Shown here: positions 8,807 through 19,873 of the stretch, piece by piece | Layout of the letters: each line of letters begins with the position of its first letter | Numbering within the stretch: the stretch's first letter is position 1 | Assembly (NCBI RefSeq): GCF_963576675.1 | Contig: NC_088916.1 | Coordinates: 82,167,501-82,231,500, forward strand | Source: Euphorbia lathyris | Lineage: Eukaryota > Streptophyta > Magnoliopsida > Malpighiales > Euphorbiaceae | Direction of reading: 5' to 3' | DNA length: 64,000 bases | The notes under the pieces: generated by a model | The model's database searches: none | Seen by the model: only the letters and a program-made list of their open reading frames with translations | What the model was told of the DNA's origin: nothing | Translations under genes and position numbers: made by a program

Positions 8807-10628
8807 GATTTTAAGAGCGTATGTTTAAACAAAACCTGAGAGTGAGAAAGAGTAAACGTATGTCATTCATTTGCTTTAAAGTATAACAATCTAAAATTAT
8901 AGGCCTTTTAATTTATTTCAGATTGCTCCCACTATTTTGCCAAATTAATAACCCTCCATATTAATTCGAAGAATTTCACAAATCCTTTAGTGAGCTAGGA
9001 TCCTAACTCCTGAGATTTCGCCTTGACTTTAGCCAACAAGCTAGTCCCATTTGTTAGGTAGATTCATGCAATCAATCACATCTCGAATGTGATTCCTAGG
9101 TTATTGGGTTACTAACCACATTAGTAACTAATATGTCATTCATATTAATCCCAACCATCTTGCCCATTAGTTTATGACAACATGAGTTTGCTCATCCAAT
9201 TATCATAATCTAATTTAAGTACTACCCCATATTCATGAAAGAACGATTTTCGATAATCCAGGTGTTACCATAAGACCCCGAGCTAGACTTTAGCCAACAA
9301 CCCAAAGGCCCCCAGTACTGCCAGCTGAATTATAATATTAGGGAGGGGCAACCGATTTTAATAACTTGCTTATTTACTTAACTTTTTAATGAGGGATTTT
9401 TATTTAAGTCTCATAATCTAACTTAGTCTTGATTTACTTTAGCATACATCAGACACACATACATACATACATTGGTGTTATGGACATATCATCTAAATTA
9501 TTCCGCCGAGCCAGAGACGGAATAAAAAGGCCAAACCTAAGGAAATACTAACTATTACATATTTCTCTTTAGGTCCTCCGTCTTCTCCATGGCGCCTTGA
9601 AATTACATATTAATTTCTATACTACTTTAAGAAAACTTCAACTGAATTGAAGGGAATTAGATGAGAGGAGAAATTACAATAGATAGTAGAAAGGCAGGAC
9701 GCGCAGGCCCTATTTCAAAAAAAAATACCAAAAGACTAAAAGAGGGTCCAAATATGTCCATAACTCTAAACATGCAAAGACTCAATTAAATAAATTTAAT
9801 TGGTTGATTACATAACCGTCTTATGTAATATTTAGGTTAATCACATTAACTCGTCAAATTAACTTTCATCCAATTTTACATCTTATCGTTTCGTATCTTT
9901 ACATTAACCTTTAGATTAATATAACCATATAAAACGTCGATTATGCATGTCCCAATTATTTTGATTTCAATTCATTTAACGCTTTGATTTACAACTTGGT
10001 AAAAACAAACTTTTAAACGAATTTTTCATTCGATAATCAAAACAGAAAACTATTGATTTTCGAAACATATATATATATATATATATAAATTATTTACAAG
10101 CCGATTTTAACAATTAAAATCAAGTGGGATTCGGGCTTGGGCCCGAAACTGGGCTGCTGCCGTTTGGCAGCAGCCCCACGGCTGCGCACGCGGCTGCTGC
10201 CGCGAGGCAGCAGCCGCGCGACAGCGGCTGGTCGCGCTGTGAGGCGCGACCCGAGCCGCTGTCGTATATTTTTTTTATATAAAATATAAATATATATATA
10301 TATATATATCAGTTCTTAAAACGGTTTTAAAAACGTTTTTCAGAAATAGGAAAAACTACAATAGATTTCCGTTTTATCTTTTAGAATTAATAAAACTAAT
10401 TTTATTAACCTAACTATAAAACAAATGGATTTTGTTATAATGATTATCAACCGAAATAATTAGGAACATATGCATAATCAATTTTAATTAATAATTAACT
10501 AAAATTTATTTATCTTTAGAATTAATTAACCAAACAATTTGTTAATTAATCCTAACCATAAATATTTATTCAATCCTATTGAAAAAAACTTCTAAATTTT
10601 CATATATGAAATAACGGATTTAACGATG
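8807..10628 (-). other. Long untranslated leader of the copia element
   Basis: About 1.8 kb separates the primer-binding site from the gag ATG. No convincing protein-coding frame was seen on either strand. It is AT-rich apart from a strongly GC-rich island at 10130-10264. AT dinucleotide runs flank the island (10067-10087 and about 10290-10309). Confidence 0.75.
10130..10264 (-). repeat. Four serial GC-rich hairpins in copia leader
   Basis: Four perfect or near-perfect inverted repeats follow one another with almost no spacing. They are 10130-10147 (7-bp stem TTCGGGC, 4-base loop), 10151-10176 (11-bp stem GGGCTGCTGCC, 4-base loop), 10190-10217 (12-bp stem GCGGCTGCTGCC, 4-base loop) and 10219-10264 (CGACAGCGGCT outer stem with an inner GGTCGCGC pairing). 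The surrounding leader is strongly AT-rich, so the island stands out. Confidence 0.88.
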
Positions 10629-10640
10629 GCTCTGATACCA
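10629..10640 (-). promoter_or_regulatory. copia primer-binding site (initiator tRNA-Met type)
   Basis: On the minus strand, one base after the 5' LTR end, the sequence reads TGGTATCAGAGC. This is the standard plant copia primer-binding site complementary to the 3' end of initiator methionine tRNA. It fixes the element orientation and the LTR end at 10642. Confidence 0.93.
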
Positions 10641-10641
10641 C

Positions 10642-12507
10642 TGAAGAAAATTAAGGCCAAGGTATAGCAGCGGAAATATAAAAATTTTAGCCTATTTCCT
10701 TTTAACCATAGGATCCGTTAATCGTTATTTCATATAAAGAGGGATAAGAAGGAATACCTTTCGATGAACAATCTACCGTTGTTAAAGAAGCGCCCACAAT
10801 TCTTCTCCGAGATTCCAACCACAAAGTATAACACGGTGAGGTTAAGATGAAATCAACCCTTCTGAGATGCAACCAAAATAGATTGCCTCTAATTAACCAA
10901 CACAAGATCAAAGAGAAAAGGAGATGAATGAGATTAATCAATTGACGGAAGCCGTATGAATTCTTGTCCACGAACTAGGGGATGCGAATTCACTCTCTCT
11001 CTCTTTTAATGTAGGTTTCGAAAATCACATAAAGGGGAGTTAGGAGGCTTAGTCGAAATTCTCATAAGGAGGGGGTATATATAGTCGCTTGTATCTAAAC
11101 CCTAGTTAGATAGGAATAGGTTACTTAATAGGAATTCCATTCGGAATAGGATTCCTAATTATTATCTTATAATATATCAAATACATTTAGGATAATAATA
11201 AATAACCTAATTGGATAATAATAGGAGTATATTAATCTAATTAAAACTCCTAACTTAATTATCTCTTAATTAATTTAATTCACAAACCTAATCAAATTAG
11301 GATTAATGGAATTAAAATAATTCCTTATTTCTATATATATAAATTTCGGCCCCCTCCATTTAAATGGGCCTTACTGGGCTCAATTGGGCTTCCATCTATT
11401 AATCACATCCATCTCTCTTTTGGTTCCAAGTCTTATGTGTGATCCATTAGGTTCTTACTACTTCTGGCCGTATGCAACTATAAAATTAATTTCTTCAAGA
11501 ATTATATTTAATCCTTGCATAACGGAATGATGTACTGAGTATGTTATTGGCAAGTCTGTAATCATTCCCCCAGAGTCCGTTAAGAAGACAGGTTGATTCT
11601 GTCGTTAACCCTTTCGTATTAGTTACAGTATAATTCGATCCTTTATCAACTATATCCTTGAACTGAATCTTATGACTATGGGTGATGTCAAGTCACATAT
11701 AGCGAGACGTTCGTTTTACTTGTACAGGACGAGTCAACTCAAATAGATAGGTTAAGTGAAATCTGTATTTCTACTCTTAAGCTATCACCTTGCAAGGATT
11801 TAGAGTCGAGTCTTCCACAAGCGATCCTTGGATATATCTCCCATTAATCGGGAGTGATAAATGCTCAATCCAATGTATAACTACCCTGACATTACCTCCT
11901 GTGACACCCAACCTTTGCAGTTCACACCCCAGAGTCATCTCTGTTAAGGATCGTGGGACCACAGGATCAAAGTCTCACATTCAGTAATTCAGGATGACCA
12001 ATTAACATTCCTTTGAGTCTGAGGATTACTTATACCTATTAATACCAATGAGATGAACATGTGACAAGGATGAATCTACCCATCCTGTTATCTCAAATCG
12101 GATCCCCAATCCTAATGAACGACGTTTCATCGGATCTATGTAACTGTCCAGATATCTATATATATGAAGCTTGTGAGATCAGCTTTTTGTCGGACAGAAG
12201 ACATTGTTACATACAAGTCTCAACAGTGATATATCAATCCTAAACATATCACTTGACTTGGGGTGGTTTTAAGTTTATTAGTTTATTATAAAGTTTTGTC
12301 TCACTTCATGCTTGTATGAACACTTTATAATCACTTTAAACAAACTTACGGATTTCCTTTTATTAGACTTTATTTAGTGCTTAAAAGGGATTGCCTTTAT
12401 ATAGTTATGAAACATATATCTCATTAAAACAAATGATATAAAGAACAATTCATTTACATTAAGTTTGTATCCTGCAACAATTGACTATAGGACACTAAAC
12501 CCCAACA
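10642..12507 (-). repeat. copia 5' LTR
   Basis: This 1866-bp partner of 3011-4874 carries the TATATATA box at 11076-11083 on the minus strand. Differences from the 3' LTR are scattered single substitutions plus a 2-bp CT slippage near 11000. The repeat ends next to the TCACG target duplication. Confidence 0.93.
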
Positions 12508-12512
12508 TCACG

Positions 12513-13183
12513 AAACGTGGTCGTCGTTGTTGCACGTCTCCTTTCTTTGTATTTTGCGATTGCCTTGAGCTTTCCTCCAACTTAGATGGCGTCGCTTTTG
12601 GTACCCATATCTGCCGGGTTTTTAGGTCGCAACGTTGCTTTCCTTTGCCCCCCCCCCACACTAGTGAAGTGGCATTGATCATGTTGGCTATTGGGAATGG
12701 GTCCTCATCAATCAGCATGCTTTCCTTCTTTTCCGGGAATTGGAGTATCCCGCGGTTAATCCTATCTTGCACGGCGTTTCTAAAACCAAAACAAGCTTGA
12801 GTGTTATGGCTCCAGTTGTCGTGATACTTACAGTAATCTCGTCCGCGTATTTCATATTTGGATGGGATCACATATCTAGGAGGCAATGTGATGAACTGCT
12901 CTTTTAGCAAGTAATCGAAGATCTCTTCCGTCTTTGAGATGTCGAAAGTATATTGGGTGGTTGGAACCCTTTTGACTACCTCTGGGGTTTTAGGATTTTT
13001 TAACAACACGGGACATGTTCGAGATCCGGTGTTTGTTAAATCGGCGATGGCTACCTCATGTGTTTGTACATCCCCTTGATAGCTTCCCATCGAGTTCTTC
13101 TTGCGTCGATGATCTTCTCCCATTAGTTCCTCATACTCCGAAACTTTGGCCACCATCTCATAGTAATCATGAAAATCAATCCC
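12513..13183 (-). pseudogene. gypsy-1 Gag C-terminal region
   Basis: This minus-strand frame continues gag after a TAG at 13184-13186 and reads GIDFHDYYEMVAKVSEYEELMGEDHRRKKN, then YTFDISKTEEIFDYLLKEQFITLPP and CKYHDNWSHNTQACFGFRNAVQDRINRGILQF. The CX2H...HX4C cluster is the zinc-knuckle-like motif of Tat-type gag proteins. The copia insertion cuts it at 12508. Translation past that point (MLGFSVL) belongs to the copia LTR. Together with 13187-14467 and 2035-3010 it forms one gag-protease frame apart from the single stop. Confidence 0.85.
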
Positions 13184-14467
13184 CTAAAATTTCTTCCGGT
13201 TCTCGAATTCTAGTCCGCGTTGGGCAATCTTTACGAATTCGACCTCGGGGATATTGATTCGATATCGATGTCGCATCTTTTTGAATCGGTTGATAAAATT
13301 TTCAACCGGTTCCCCATGTCGCTGTGTTATTCGGGACAGTTTCGCCACGCAAACTTCGGGCTCCGTCCGGTAGAATTGGTTGTGGAAAAGCCTTTCCATT
13401 TGCTCCCACACGTGAATGGACCCTGATGGCAGAGTGGCATACCAAGAGAACGCTGGTCCCGTTAGTGATCCTGGGAATAGTCGCAAGCGCAACATGTCGA
13501 AGTTCGTATCCATGCTCAAACCACTGCACTGAAAGGTGAAGCGTGCCACATGTTCTACGATGGATTGCCCTTCCTCTCCTGAAAATAAAGTGAAATCAGG
13601 GACTCTAAAATTGTGAGGTAAAGGATAGAGTAGGTCATACTGCCGTGGGTACGGTTTTTGGAATTCGGGCCGGTACACCTCCCTCACGGCTGGCCCATAA
13701 ATCTCTTGGATGATGTTCTTTATGCGTTGGGCCTCCCCTACGTTATTGGTGGGTTCCACGTGTGTATGCGTCGTCCGTTGTGGGTGAAAGTTGTTTCCTC
13801 TCCTATTGCCCCCCGAGTTACGAGTATAGCTCTCCTCGTAATGTTCGGCATGGTTACTAGGCCCGGTATGAGATCTAAACTGTTGTTGAGGTGGTGGGAC
13901 TTGGACGTGTTCTGGGCTGATCCTATCGCCGCGCTCATTGAACCTGAGGTTTTCTTCCCGGATTGGTGGAGGGGTATATCTTTCACTGGCACCTGAGATC
14001 GGCGTTCCTTTTCCATTGCTTGCCGGTCCTTGGGATCTTGACTTTTGTGAGAAAAGCTCGGCGCATTTCTCTGGGATTTTGCCAATTTCTCCGGTTAAAT
14101 CGACAATCCTCTCCTCGAGGGCCGGAACCTTATTGGAATCATTTATCGCCTCGCTGTTAGCTTTGAACATGGCCTCATTACTAGCTTGCATTGCGCTGTA
14201 TATAGCTTCATTATTCTCTCTCATGGTTTGTGAAAACCCATGTAGAAATTGGTTGATTTGCTTCTCCATATTTGCTATAAATGGTGCCAAGTCGAATATG
14301 GGCGGGCCTTGAGGTGGTTGTTGGTTTGTATCGCGACTATGGCTCACAATCTCGGCTACAAAGCCTTCGGGCATTCCGGGCTCATTGTTACGGTCTTGGT
14401 TTTGATTTTGACTCTCTTCGGAGTCCGATTGAATTGGATCTTTCCCGGTGTTCTTCCTGGGAGGCAT
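13184..14467 (-). pseudogene. gypsy-1 Gag N-terminal region
   Basis: A 427-codon frame starts MPPRKNTGKDPIQSDSEES. A low-complexity Q/N-rich N-terminus leads into the retrotransposon gag domain with VPDFTLFSGEEGQSIVEHVARF, LRLRLFPGSLTGPAFSWYATLP, VWEQMERLFHNQFYR and GEPVENFINRFKKMRHRY. It builds the particle that packages element RNA. The frame ends at TAG 13184-13186, probably from CAG, and the same frame continues downstream. The start lies about 230 bp from the primer-binding site, and gypsy-2 gag starts similarly with MPPKKSDKS, which supports this ATG. Confidence 0.88.
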
Positions 14468-14694
14468 CCTTCGTGAGTACTTATAGGTAAAAATGATGAA
14501 ATCAAGTTAGTAATCTAGTATTGAAAAAGAAAGAACAAGAAAATAAATAAATACTTATTAATGGAATAAAAACAAAGCATGAAAAACAAGTGGTTTAAAA
14601 CTGAATGAAAAATAAATATGATATGACAAAGGGTTATGGAAGAAAATAGGCACAAAAACGAGTTCTAAAATTTTTGGTGAAACCTAAAGAAAAG

Positions 14695-14713
14695 GTCCCA
14701 CTGGGCGTGCCAA
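14695..14713 (-). promoter_or_regulatory. gypsy-1 primer-binding site region
   Basis: On the minus strand TTGGCACGCCCAGTGGGAC follows the 5' LTR after four bases. The identical sequence occurs in the same place in gypsy-2 (36710-36728), which supports a conserved primer-binding site. I cannot name the tRNA with certainty. Confidence 0.75.
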
Positions 14714-16022
14714 AAATTGTTAGCGATATTTTGCGAATATGCTAATTTTCAACCTTGTCACGTGTGGTTAGGGTGCGGGCGTGCCAGAGAAGATTACCTC
14801 TCAATTAAAATGGTTAAGTTTATGGAATTTGCGCGCCAAAACTTGAATTCTAAACGAAATGATTGGCGAGGGACGCAAGGATTGAAAAAGTCCCTCTTGG
14901 GTCTCTCGCGCCGTTATAGAAACTTTGCGAGATAAATTGTTTTTATTTAAGCTAAGCGTATAGATTGAAGACGGGAAAAGTAACGAAATTGAAGGTGCGA
15001 AATTAACACGAGATTTGGTGAAAAATCGGTATTTTATTGATGTAAATCAAGGTTTGAATACATGTGTTTGAGGTAAGCATGAAATTGAAAATGAATTACA
15101 ATTGAAGAACTTCTATACTAAACATAGAGCTAATTCAATTGAACTGGAAGAACAAATCAAATACAAGGAATTGAAATGCAATTAAAATAAATTAGAATTC
15201 AACAATAAACTCGGAGCCACAATAGCTATCTAGGATTGATGTTGAATTTTGGTGTCGGTGCGAGGTCCTTGGAGAGCTGCAACCGGTCGGGCCCGTACGG
15301 TATGTGATCTTGGCAATGGCAAAACGTTGGTAGGCAAATGGGGCAGATTTAACCCTCAACTTCGGGAGGCTCGTTTGGATGCTTAAGAACGCGGAATTGG
15401 ACGAGTAAATAGGCTAATTTAACTTCAGGAGGTCAGGAACAAACTTCTATAAGGGATCGAAGGCTAAAACGGATGCTAAGTAGACGAAATTGGGAGTTGA
15501 AAATAACTGGACGAATCTGGAAAATTCTGGAAACAGAATGTCTAAAAGGATTTGGGCTGGACAGATCGGCTTGTAAATAGAGTTTCTGGGCACGGAATTG
15601 GGCAAATAAATATATTAGATTGAACTTCAAGACGTCAGGAACAACTTTGTCGAAGGGATTGAAAGCAAAAAATGACTTTAAATAGACGCAATCGGGCTTT
15701 GAAAGTAATTGGACGAATCTGGAAAATCGATTTGAAAACAGAGCTCTAGCTAGGAATTGAGCAAATTAAAGACTTGGAATACTAAATTGAATTAGAAAAA
15801 CTTGGAAAGAGGCTATTGGAACTTTAATTGGAGCTAAAGAAGAGCTAAAAGAGGAATCGAAGCTAAGAAAAACGAAGAACGAAAGAAAGAACTTGAAGAA
15901 CTAAGAACAAAGGGACTTAAGAACTAAGAACTAGAACTAAGAACTAGAGAGCATTGGAAGGGACCTTAGGAAAGGGTTTTGTTGTGTTGGATTGAGTGAT
16001 TTTTTATGAACGGGAGGGGGTC

Positions 16023-16030
16023 TATTTATA
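16023..16030 (-). promoter_or_regulatory. TATA box of gypsy-1 LTR
   Basis: On the minus strand CTATAAATAGACCCCCTCCC gives a canonical TATA box with a C-rich follow-up. It places the U3/R boundary a little below 16023 and puts the palindrome cluster at 16195-16440 in U3. Confidence 0.65.
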
Positions 16031-16194
16031 GTATTTTGGAGTGGTATTTTGGTAATTATTCAGTGGCATTTTGGTAATTATTCACCAACTACCCCTTGAA
16101 ATTCTCTCCCACTAACTTGCCACATCACCAACTAACTTAACTTCTTCAACTCCCACTAACTGCTGTTGACTGCTTCCAACTGCTGCCGGAAGAG

Positions 16195-16440
16195 AGGATA
16201 CGCCCCGCGTAAGGTCGGTTATGCCCTGCGTATCAGGGCTTCTAAAGCTTGCGCGTTCTGTCGATGACGTTTACGCGTGGCGTATGGAAGGGTACGTCCC
16301 ACGTAAACGAGTCTCTGAAGTGGAACGTCTTCGGATGCTCGGTATACGCCCTGCGTATGGAAATGCACGCCCCGCGTAAACGTACTCCTGATCCTGAAAC
16401 GCCTTTGGATGTGTGGAGTACGCCTCACGTATTTGGGATG
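16195..16440. repeat. Array of TACGCCCYRCGTA palindromes in gypsy-1 U3
   Basis: About seven variants of an imperfect palindrome recur within 250 bp, including TACGCCCCGCGTA, TATGCCCTGCGTA, TTTACGCGTGGCGTA, TACGTCCCACGTAA, TACGCCCTGCGTA, CACGCCCCGCGTAA and TACGCCTCACGTA. They lie 170-410 bp upstream of the TATA box in the element's own direction. Several contain ACGT or CACGT cores, the kind of site bound by plant bZIP and bHLH factors. Confidence 0.75.
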
Positions 16441-16570
16441 AATTTACGAATGTATTTATTATTTTTATTTTATCATTATTATTTTCTAGATATAATGAAA
16501 ATTGTATCCTAAAATTGACAAACAAGCATTATATATATATAAAATAAAATTTATTTATTTTGGGCCAACA

Positions 16571-17339
16571 ATTTCTTAACATTGAAATCATTAAATTTTG
16601 CATTTAATTTTTTTCTTGTAGTTTTTTTACAAAATTTGGTAATAATAGTAACTGAAAACGACATATGGACGATGCCTAACCTAATTTTTTGGACGCGAAT
16701 TGAGAATAATAAAAATATACCTAATTTGGCCTTGATACGTACTGTTTATATGAGGATCAAAACGGAGAGAATGAATAAAATTGACTAGGTTGAATTTGGT
16801 GACATTGTTTTGACAAAATACAATAAAGGAAAAAAAGTTTGTGGTTTAAAAATTTACAAATATAAATTAATGGTATTTTTTTTACCAAATAAAATATTTG
16901 AAATTTAACTGTTAAGTTCTAATAACAATCAATAACATTTTTATCTTTTAAAAAAAATTCATTTTACCTATTTATAAAACACATGCTCACAAATCGAAAT
17001 GCAGTTGTGTATCTCATCATCCTAAATTATTGGATTGACAAAATTGCATACCTGCCACCTGCACGCACGAATGGGTAGGCGATCGACAATGTCATAATCG
17101 CATACCAAAAAAAGAAAGGTTTAGGGAAAAAAAGTAGATTCTTTTTGTGAAAATGAACTTAAGTATTAATTTAGTTCATAAAATTTCACATTTGTAAAAA
17201 AGATCAAATGTCCATATATGATTTATGATTTTAATTTAGGAAACTCTATATGTTGTCGATATGTAAATATAATTTATTATTTTTTAGATAAAAATAAGAG
17301 TTTAATTTAGAATTTTTTTTACAAATAAAATATATCACA
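16571..17339. other. AT-rich spacer, partly duplicated at 38125
   Basis: No gene was seen. From 16571 to about 16960 this matches 38125-38490 closely (shared landmarks include TTTTGCATTTAATTTTTT, GGTAATAATAGTAA, GGACGCGAATTGA and AATAAAATTGACTAGGTTGA). The left copy begins exactly where the gypsy-1 LTR ends. Confidence 0.7.
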
Positions 17340-17348
17340 TATTTCTAT

Positions 17349-19775
17349 GGACACGTGGGTTCTAGGCGAGATGGGTTTGAGAGTGTTCATGGAGGGTATG
17401 GCTTTGGAGATAAGAATGAAGCAGGAAATGATATTTTGGAATTCGCATCAGCCTATGACTTGAGTATCATGAACACATGGTTTATGAAGAGAACATCCCA
17501 CTTAGTGACTTATCGGAGTGGCGGTAATGCGAGCCAAATTGACTTCTTCTTAGTAAGGAGTGCTTGGAGAAAGAGTTATATTGATTGTAAGGTGATCCCT
17601 GGTGAGAGTACGACAACCCAACATAGAGTAGTGGTGCTAGATTTTCGAAGTAGGAAATGTATAAGAAAACAAACACCTCAAGTAGAGACTAAGATTAAGT
17701 GGTGGAAATTGCAAGGGGAGAATCAACAAAAATTTGTGGATGAGATGACCAAAAAAGATATTTGGACTTGCAATATGGATTCAGATATAGATTCGATATG
17801 GAATAAGATGGAGCATAGTATAAGGGAAGTAGCGAAGGAAGTTCTAGGGGAATCTAAAGGTAGCATGCCACCGGGTAAGGACACATCTTGGTGGACAGAA
17901 GAAGTACGACAAGCAGTAAAGAGTAAGAGAGAATCCTATAAACTATTGGGGAAATGTAGGAGTGACGAGAACTACGAAAAATACAAAGAGGCTAAAAGGG
18001 AAGTAAAGAAGGTCATACGAGATGCTAGAGCAAAGGTGAATCGGGATCTGTATACAAGATTGGATACGAAAGAAGGGGAAAGAGACATATATAGAATTGC
18101 TCGGATGAGAGATAGGAAGACGCGAGATCTCGGAAAAGTTAAATGTGTGAAGGATGTGGACCAGAAAGTCCTAGTTGGAGATAAGGATATCAAGGAACGA
18201 TGGAGGTCCTATTTTGATGACTTATTTAATGGAGATCACCAACAAGATGTTGGAGATATAAGTATCCATCACGATATGATAAATCATGAATGCCTGCGGA
18301 GAATTCAAAAGGGTGAAGTCAAAATGACATTAAGTAAGATGAAGTTGAAGAAAGCAGTAGGACCTGATGGCATCCCTATTGAGATTTGGAGATGTTTGGG
18401 AGAAAGAGGAATCGAATGGTTGACGACGTTCTTCAACAAAATTTGGAGAAACAATAAGATGCCATCAGAATGGAGGAAAAGTACCTTAATCCCTTTGTAT
18501 AAGAACAAAGGCGATGTCCAAGATTGTGCCAACTATCGGGGAATCAAATTAATGAGTCACACTATGAAACTTTGGGAGCGAGTGATTGAACAAAGGCTAA
18601 GGAGGACGGTGAAGATCTCGGAAAACCAGTTTGGCTTTATGCCGGGAAGATCAACTATGGAAGCCATCCATCTAATGAGACAATTAATGGAGCACTATCG
18701 AAATAAGAAGAAAGACTTGCATATGGTTTTCATTGACTTGGAGAAAGCATATGATAAGGTACCAAGGGAAGTACTTTGGTGGGCCTTGACAAGGAAAGGC
18801 ATTTCGCGGAAATATATTGACATCATAAAGGACATGTATGAGGGAGTATGCACGAGTGTACGTACTAGTGTTGGGAAGACTGAAGAGTTTCCTATTACGA
18901 TTGGAGTGCATCAAGGTTCCGCACTAAGCCCATTTCTTTTTGCCATCGTTATGGATGAACTAACAAGTTCACTTCAAGATGGTATACCATGGTGCATGTT
19001 GTTTGCAGATGATATTGTGTTGGTTGATGAGACGAAAGAAGGAGTGGAGATGAAGTTGGAACTATGGAGGCAAACTCTAGAATCTAGAGGCTTTAAGTTG
19101 AGTCGAAGTAAGACAGAATATTTGGAGTGTAAGTTTAGCGGCCGTAGGAGTAGGGAGGTAGGGACAATCACCCTAGATGGGAGAGTTGTTCAGGCCTCGG
19201 ATTGCTTCCGGTATTTAGGATCTATTATCCAAACGGATGGAGAAGTAGATGGAGATGTTGCTCATAGGATTAAAGCTGGTTGGTCGAAGTGGAAGAGTGC
19301 TACGGGTTTCCTTTGTGATCCCGGCATGCCTAATAGATTGAAGGGAAAATTCTACCGGACGGCAATTAGACCAGCATTGTTATATGGTACGGAGTGTTGG
19401 GCAGTGAAACACTGCCACATCCATAAGATGTCGGTGGCGGAGATGCGTATGTTGAGATGGATGTGTGGTCACACGAGAAAGGACCGGGTGCGTAATGAAA
19501 TAATTAGGACAAAAGTAGGGGTCACATCTATTGAGAATAAAATGAGAGAAAACCGACTAAGGTGGTTTGGCCATGTGAGACGTAGAGCGCTTGATGCGCC
19601 GGTTAGGAGAACCGAAGAGTGGCAAAGGGATGTAGTGGTGAGGGGTAGGGGAAGACCTAAGCAAACTTGGAGGAGGGTGATCGAGAGTGATATGAGTTTA
19701 TTGGGAATTGAGGAAAATATGGTAGTGGATAGGACGGAGTGGAGGGAGCGAATCTGTGTCGCTGACACGACTTGA
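17349..19775 (+). CDS. RTE LINE endonuclease (C-terminal part) and reverse transcriptase
   Basis: The open frame runs from the truncation point to TGA at 19773-19775. The first residues ([19 protein letters not shown]) are the middle of the AP-like endonuclease, and IDFFLVR and the later QHRVVV are its end. Reverse transcriptase follows: [90 protein letters not shown] and the catalytic [10 protein letters not shown]. The C-terminus ([19 protein letters not shown]..., [17 protein letters not shown]) is characteristic of RTE proteins. The protein nicks DNA and copies element RNA at the nick. The ATG at 17355 is internal; the true start was lost. About 808 codons remain without a stop. Confidence 0.92.
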   Translation, partial: GHVGSRRDGFESVHGGYGFGDKNEAGNDILEFASAYDLSIMNTWFMKRTSHLVTYRSGGNASQIDFFLVRSAWRKSYIDCKVIPGESTTTQHRVVVLDFRSRKCIRKQTPQVETKIKWWKLQGENQQKFVDEMTKKDIWTCNMDSDIDSIWNKMEHSIREVAKEVLGESKGSMPPGKDTSWWTEEVRQAVKSKRESYKLLGKCRSDENYEKYKEAKREVKKVIRDARAKVNRDLYTRLDTKEGERDIYRIARMRDRKTRDLGKVKCVKDVDQKVLVGDKDIKERWRSYFDDLFNGDHQQDVGDISIHHDMINHECLRRIQKGEVKMTLSKMKLKKAVGPDGIPIEIWRCLGERGIEWLTTFFNKIWRNNKMPSEWRKSTLIPLYKNKGDVQDCANYRGIKLMSHTMKLWERVIEQRLRRTVKISENQFGFMPGRSTMEAIHLMRQLMEHYRNKKKDLHMVFIDLEKAYDKVPREVLWWALTRKGISRKYIDIIKDMYEGVCTSVRTSVGKTEEFPITIGVHQGSALSPFLFAIVMDELTSSLQDGIPWCMLFADDIVLVDETKEGVEMKLELWRQTLESRGFKLSRSKTEYLECKFSGRRSREVGTITLDGRVVQASDCFRYLGSIIQTDGEVDGDVAHRIKAGWSKWKSATGFLCDPGMPNRLKGKFYRTAIRPALLYGTECWAVKHCHIHKMSVAEMRMLRWMCGHTRKDRVRNEIIRTKVGVTSIENKMRENRLRWFGHVRRRALDAPVRRTEEWQRDVVVRGRGRPKQTWRRVIESDMSLLGIEENMVVDRTEWRERICVADTT

Positions 19776-19864
19776 TTTTCACGGTTTTATATGATGGTTC
19801 ATGTTAGCCGACCCCGAATCATTTCGGGACTAAGGCTTTGTTGTTGTTGTTGTTGTTGTTGTTG
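17349..19864 (+). mobile_element. RTE-type LINE, 5'-truncated
   Basis: This non-LTR retrotransposon begins inside its endonuclease domain and ends with (TTG)9 at 19838-19864. The flanking 9-bp target duplication is TATTTCTAT (17340-17348 and 19865-19873). The 3' UTR contains a small hairpin CCCGAA..TTCGGG (19813-19828). A TTG-repeat tail in place of poly(A) is typical of plant RTE elements. The truncated 5' end and short target duplication fit target-primed reverse transcription. The surviving coding frame has no stop, so the insertion looks young. Confidence 0.92.
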
Positions 19865-19873
19865 TATTTCTAT

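Larger units (their letters stand above)
3011..12507 (-). mobile_element. Ty1/copia retrotransposon, near full length
   Basis: Two nearly identical LTRs (3011-4874 and 10642-12507) begin and end TG..CA and are bracketed by a perfect 5-bp target duplication TCACG (3006-3010 and 12508-12512). In the minus sense the order is 5' LTR, primer-binding site, long leader, gag, protease, integrase, reverse transcriptase, RNase H, polypurine tract, 3' LTR. Integrase before reverse transcriptase is the copia order. By eye I count about 18 substitutions between the LTRs over 1864 bp, roughly 1%, so insertion was recent. Three nonsense codons interrupt the single gag-pol frame, so this copy could move only with proteins supplied in trans. 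It sits inside gypsy-1. Clade not assigned. Confidence 0.95.
1..16570 (-). mobile_element. Ty3/gypsy retrotransposon, Tat-like (gypsy-1), left end outside window
   Basis: This is a minus-strand LTR retrotransposon running from its 5' LTR (14718-16570) through primer-binding site, gag, protease and the start of reverse transcriptase, and leaving the window at base 1. It is interrupted by a solo LTR (60-1565) and a copia element (3011-12507). Removing both insertions, each with one copy of its target duplication, rejoins the reading frame: around the copia site the host reads R-R-P-R-F-V-T-P-S-S without a break. The gag C-terminal CX2H...HX4C knuckle and the protease core DNGSA followed by LLGRDWIH match the Tat group of plant Ty3/gypsy elements as I know it. 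The 3' LTR and most of pol lie off the window, so target duplication and LTR age cannot be read. Confidence 0.9.
14718..16570 (-). repeat. gypsy-1 5' LTR
   Basis: This LTR of about 1.85 kb starts (plus strand) TGTTAGCGAT next to the primer-binding site and ends GGGCCAACA at 16570. At that point sequence homologous to 38125 onwards begins, which fixes the outer edge. A TATAAATA box on the minus strand lies at 16023-16030. Near its gag-proximal end it carries GTGCGGGCGTGCCAGAGAA, closely like the gypsy-2 LTR. The partner LTR is outside the window. Confidence 0.85.
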
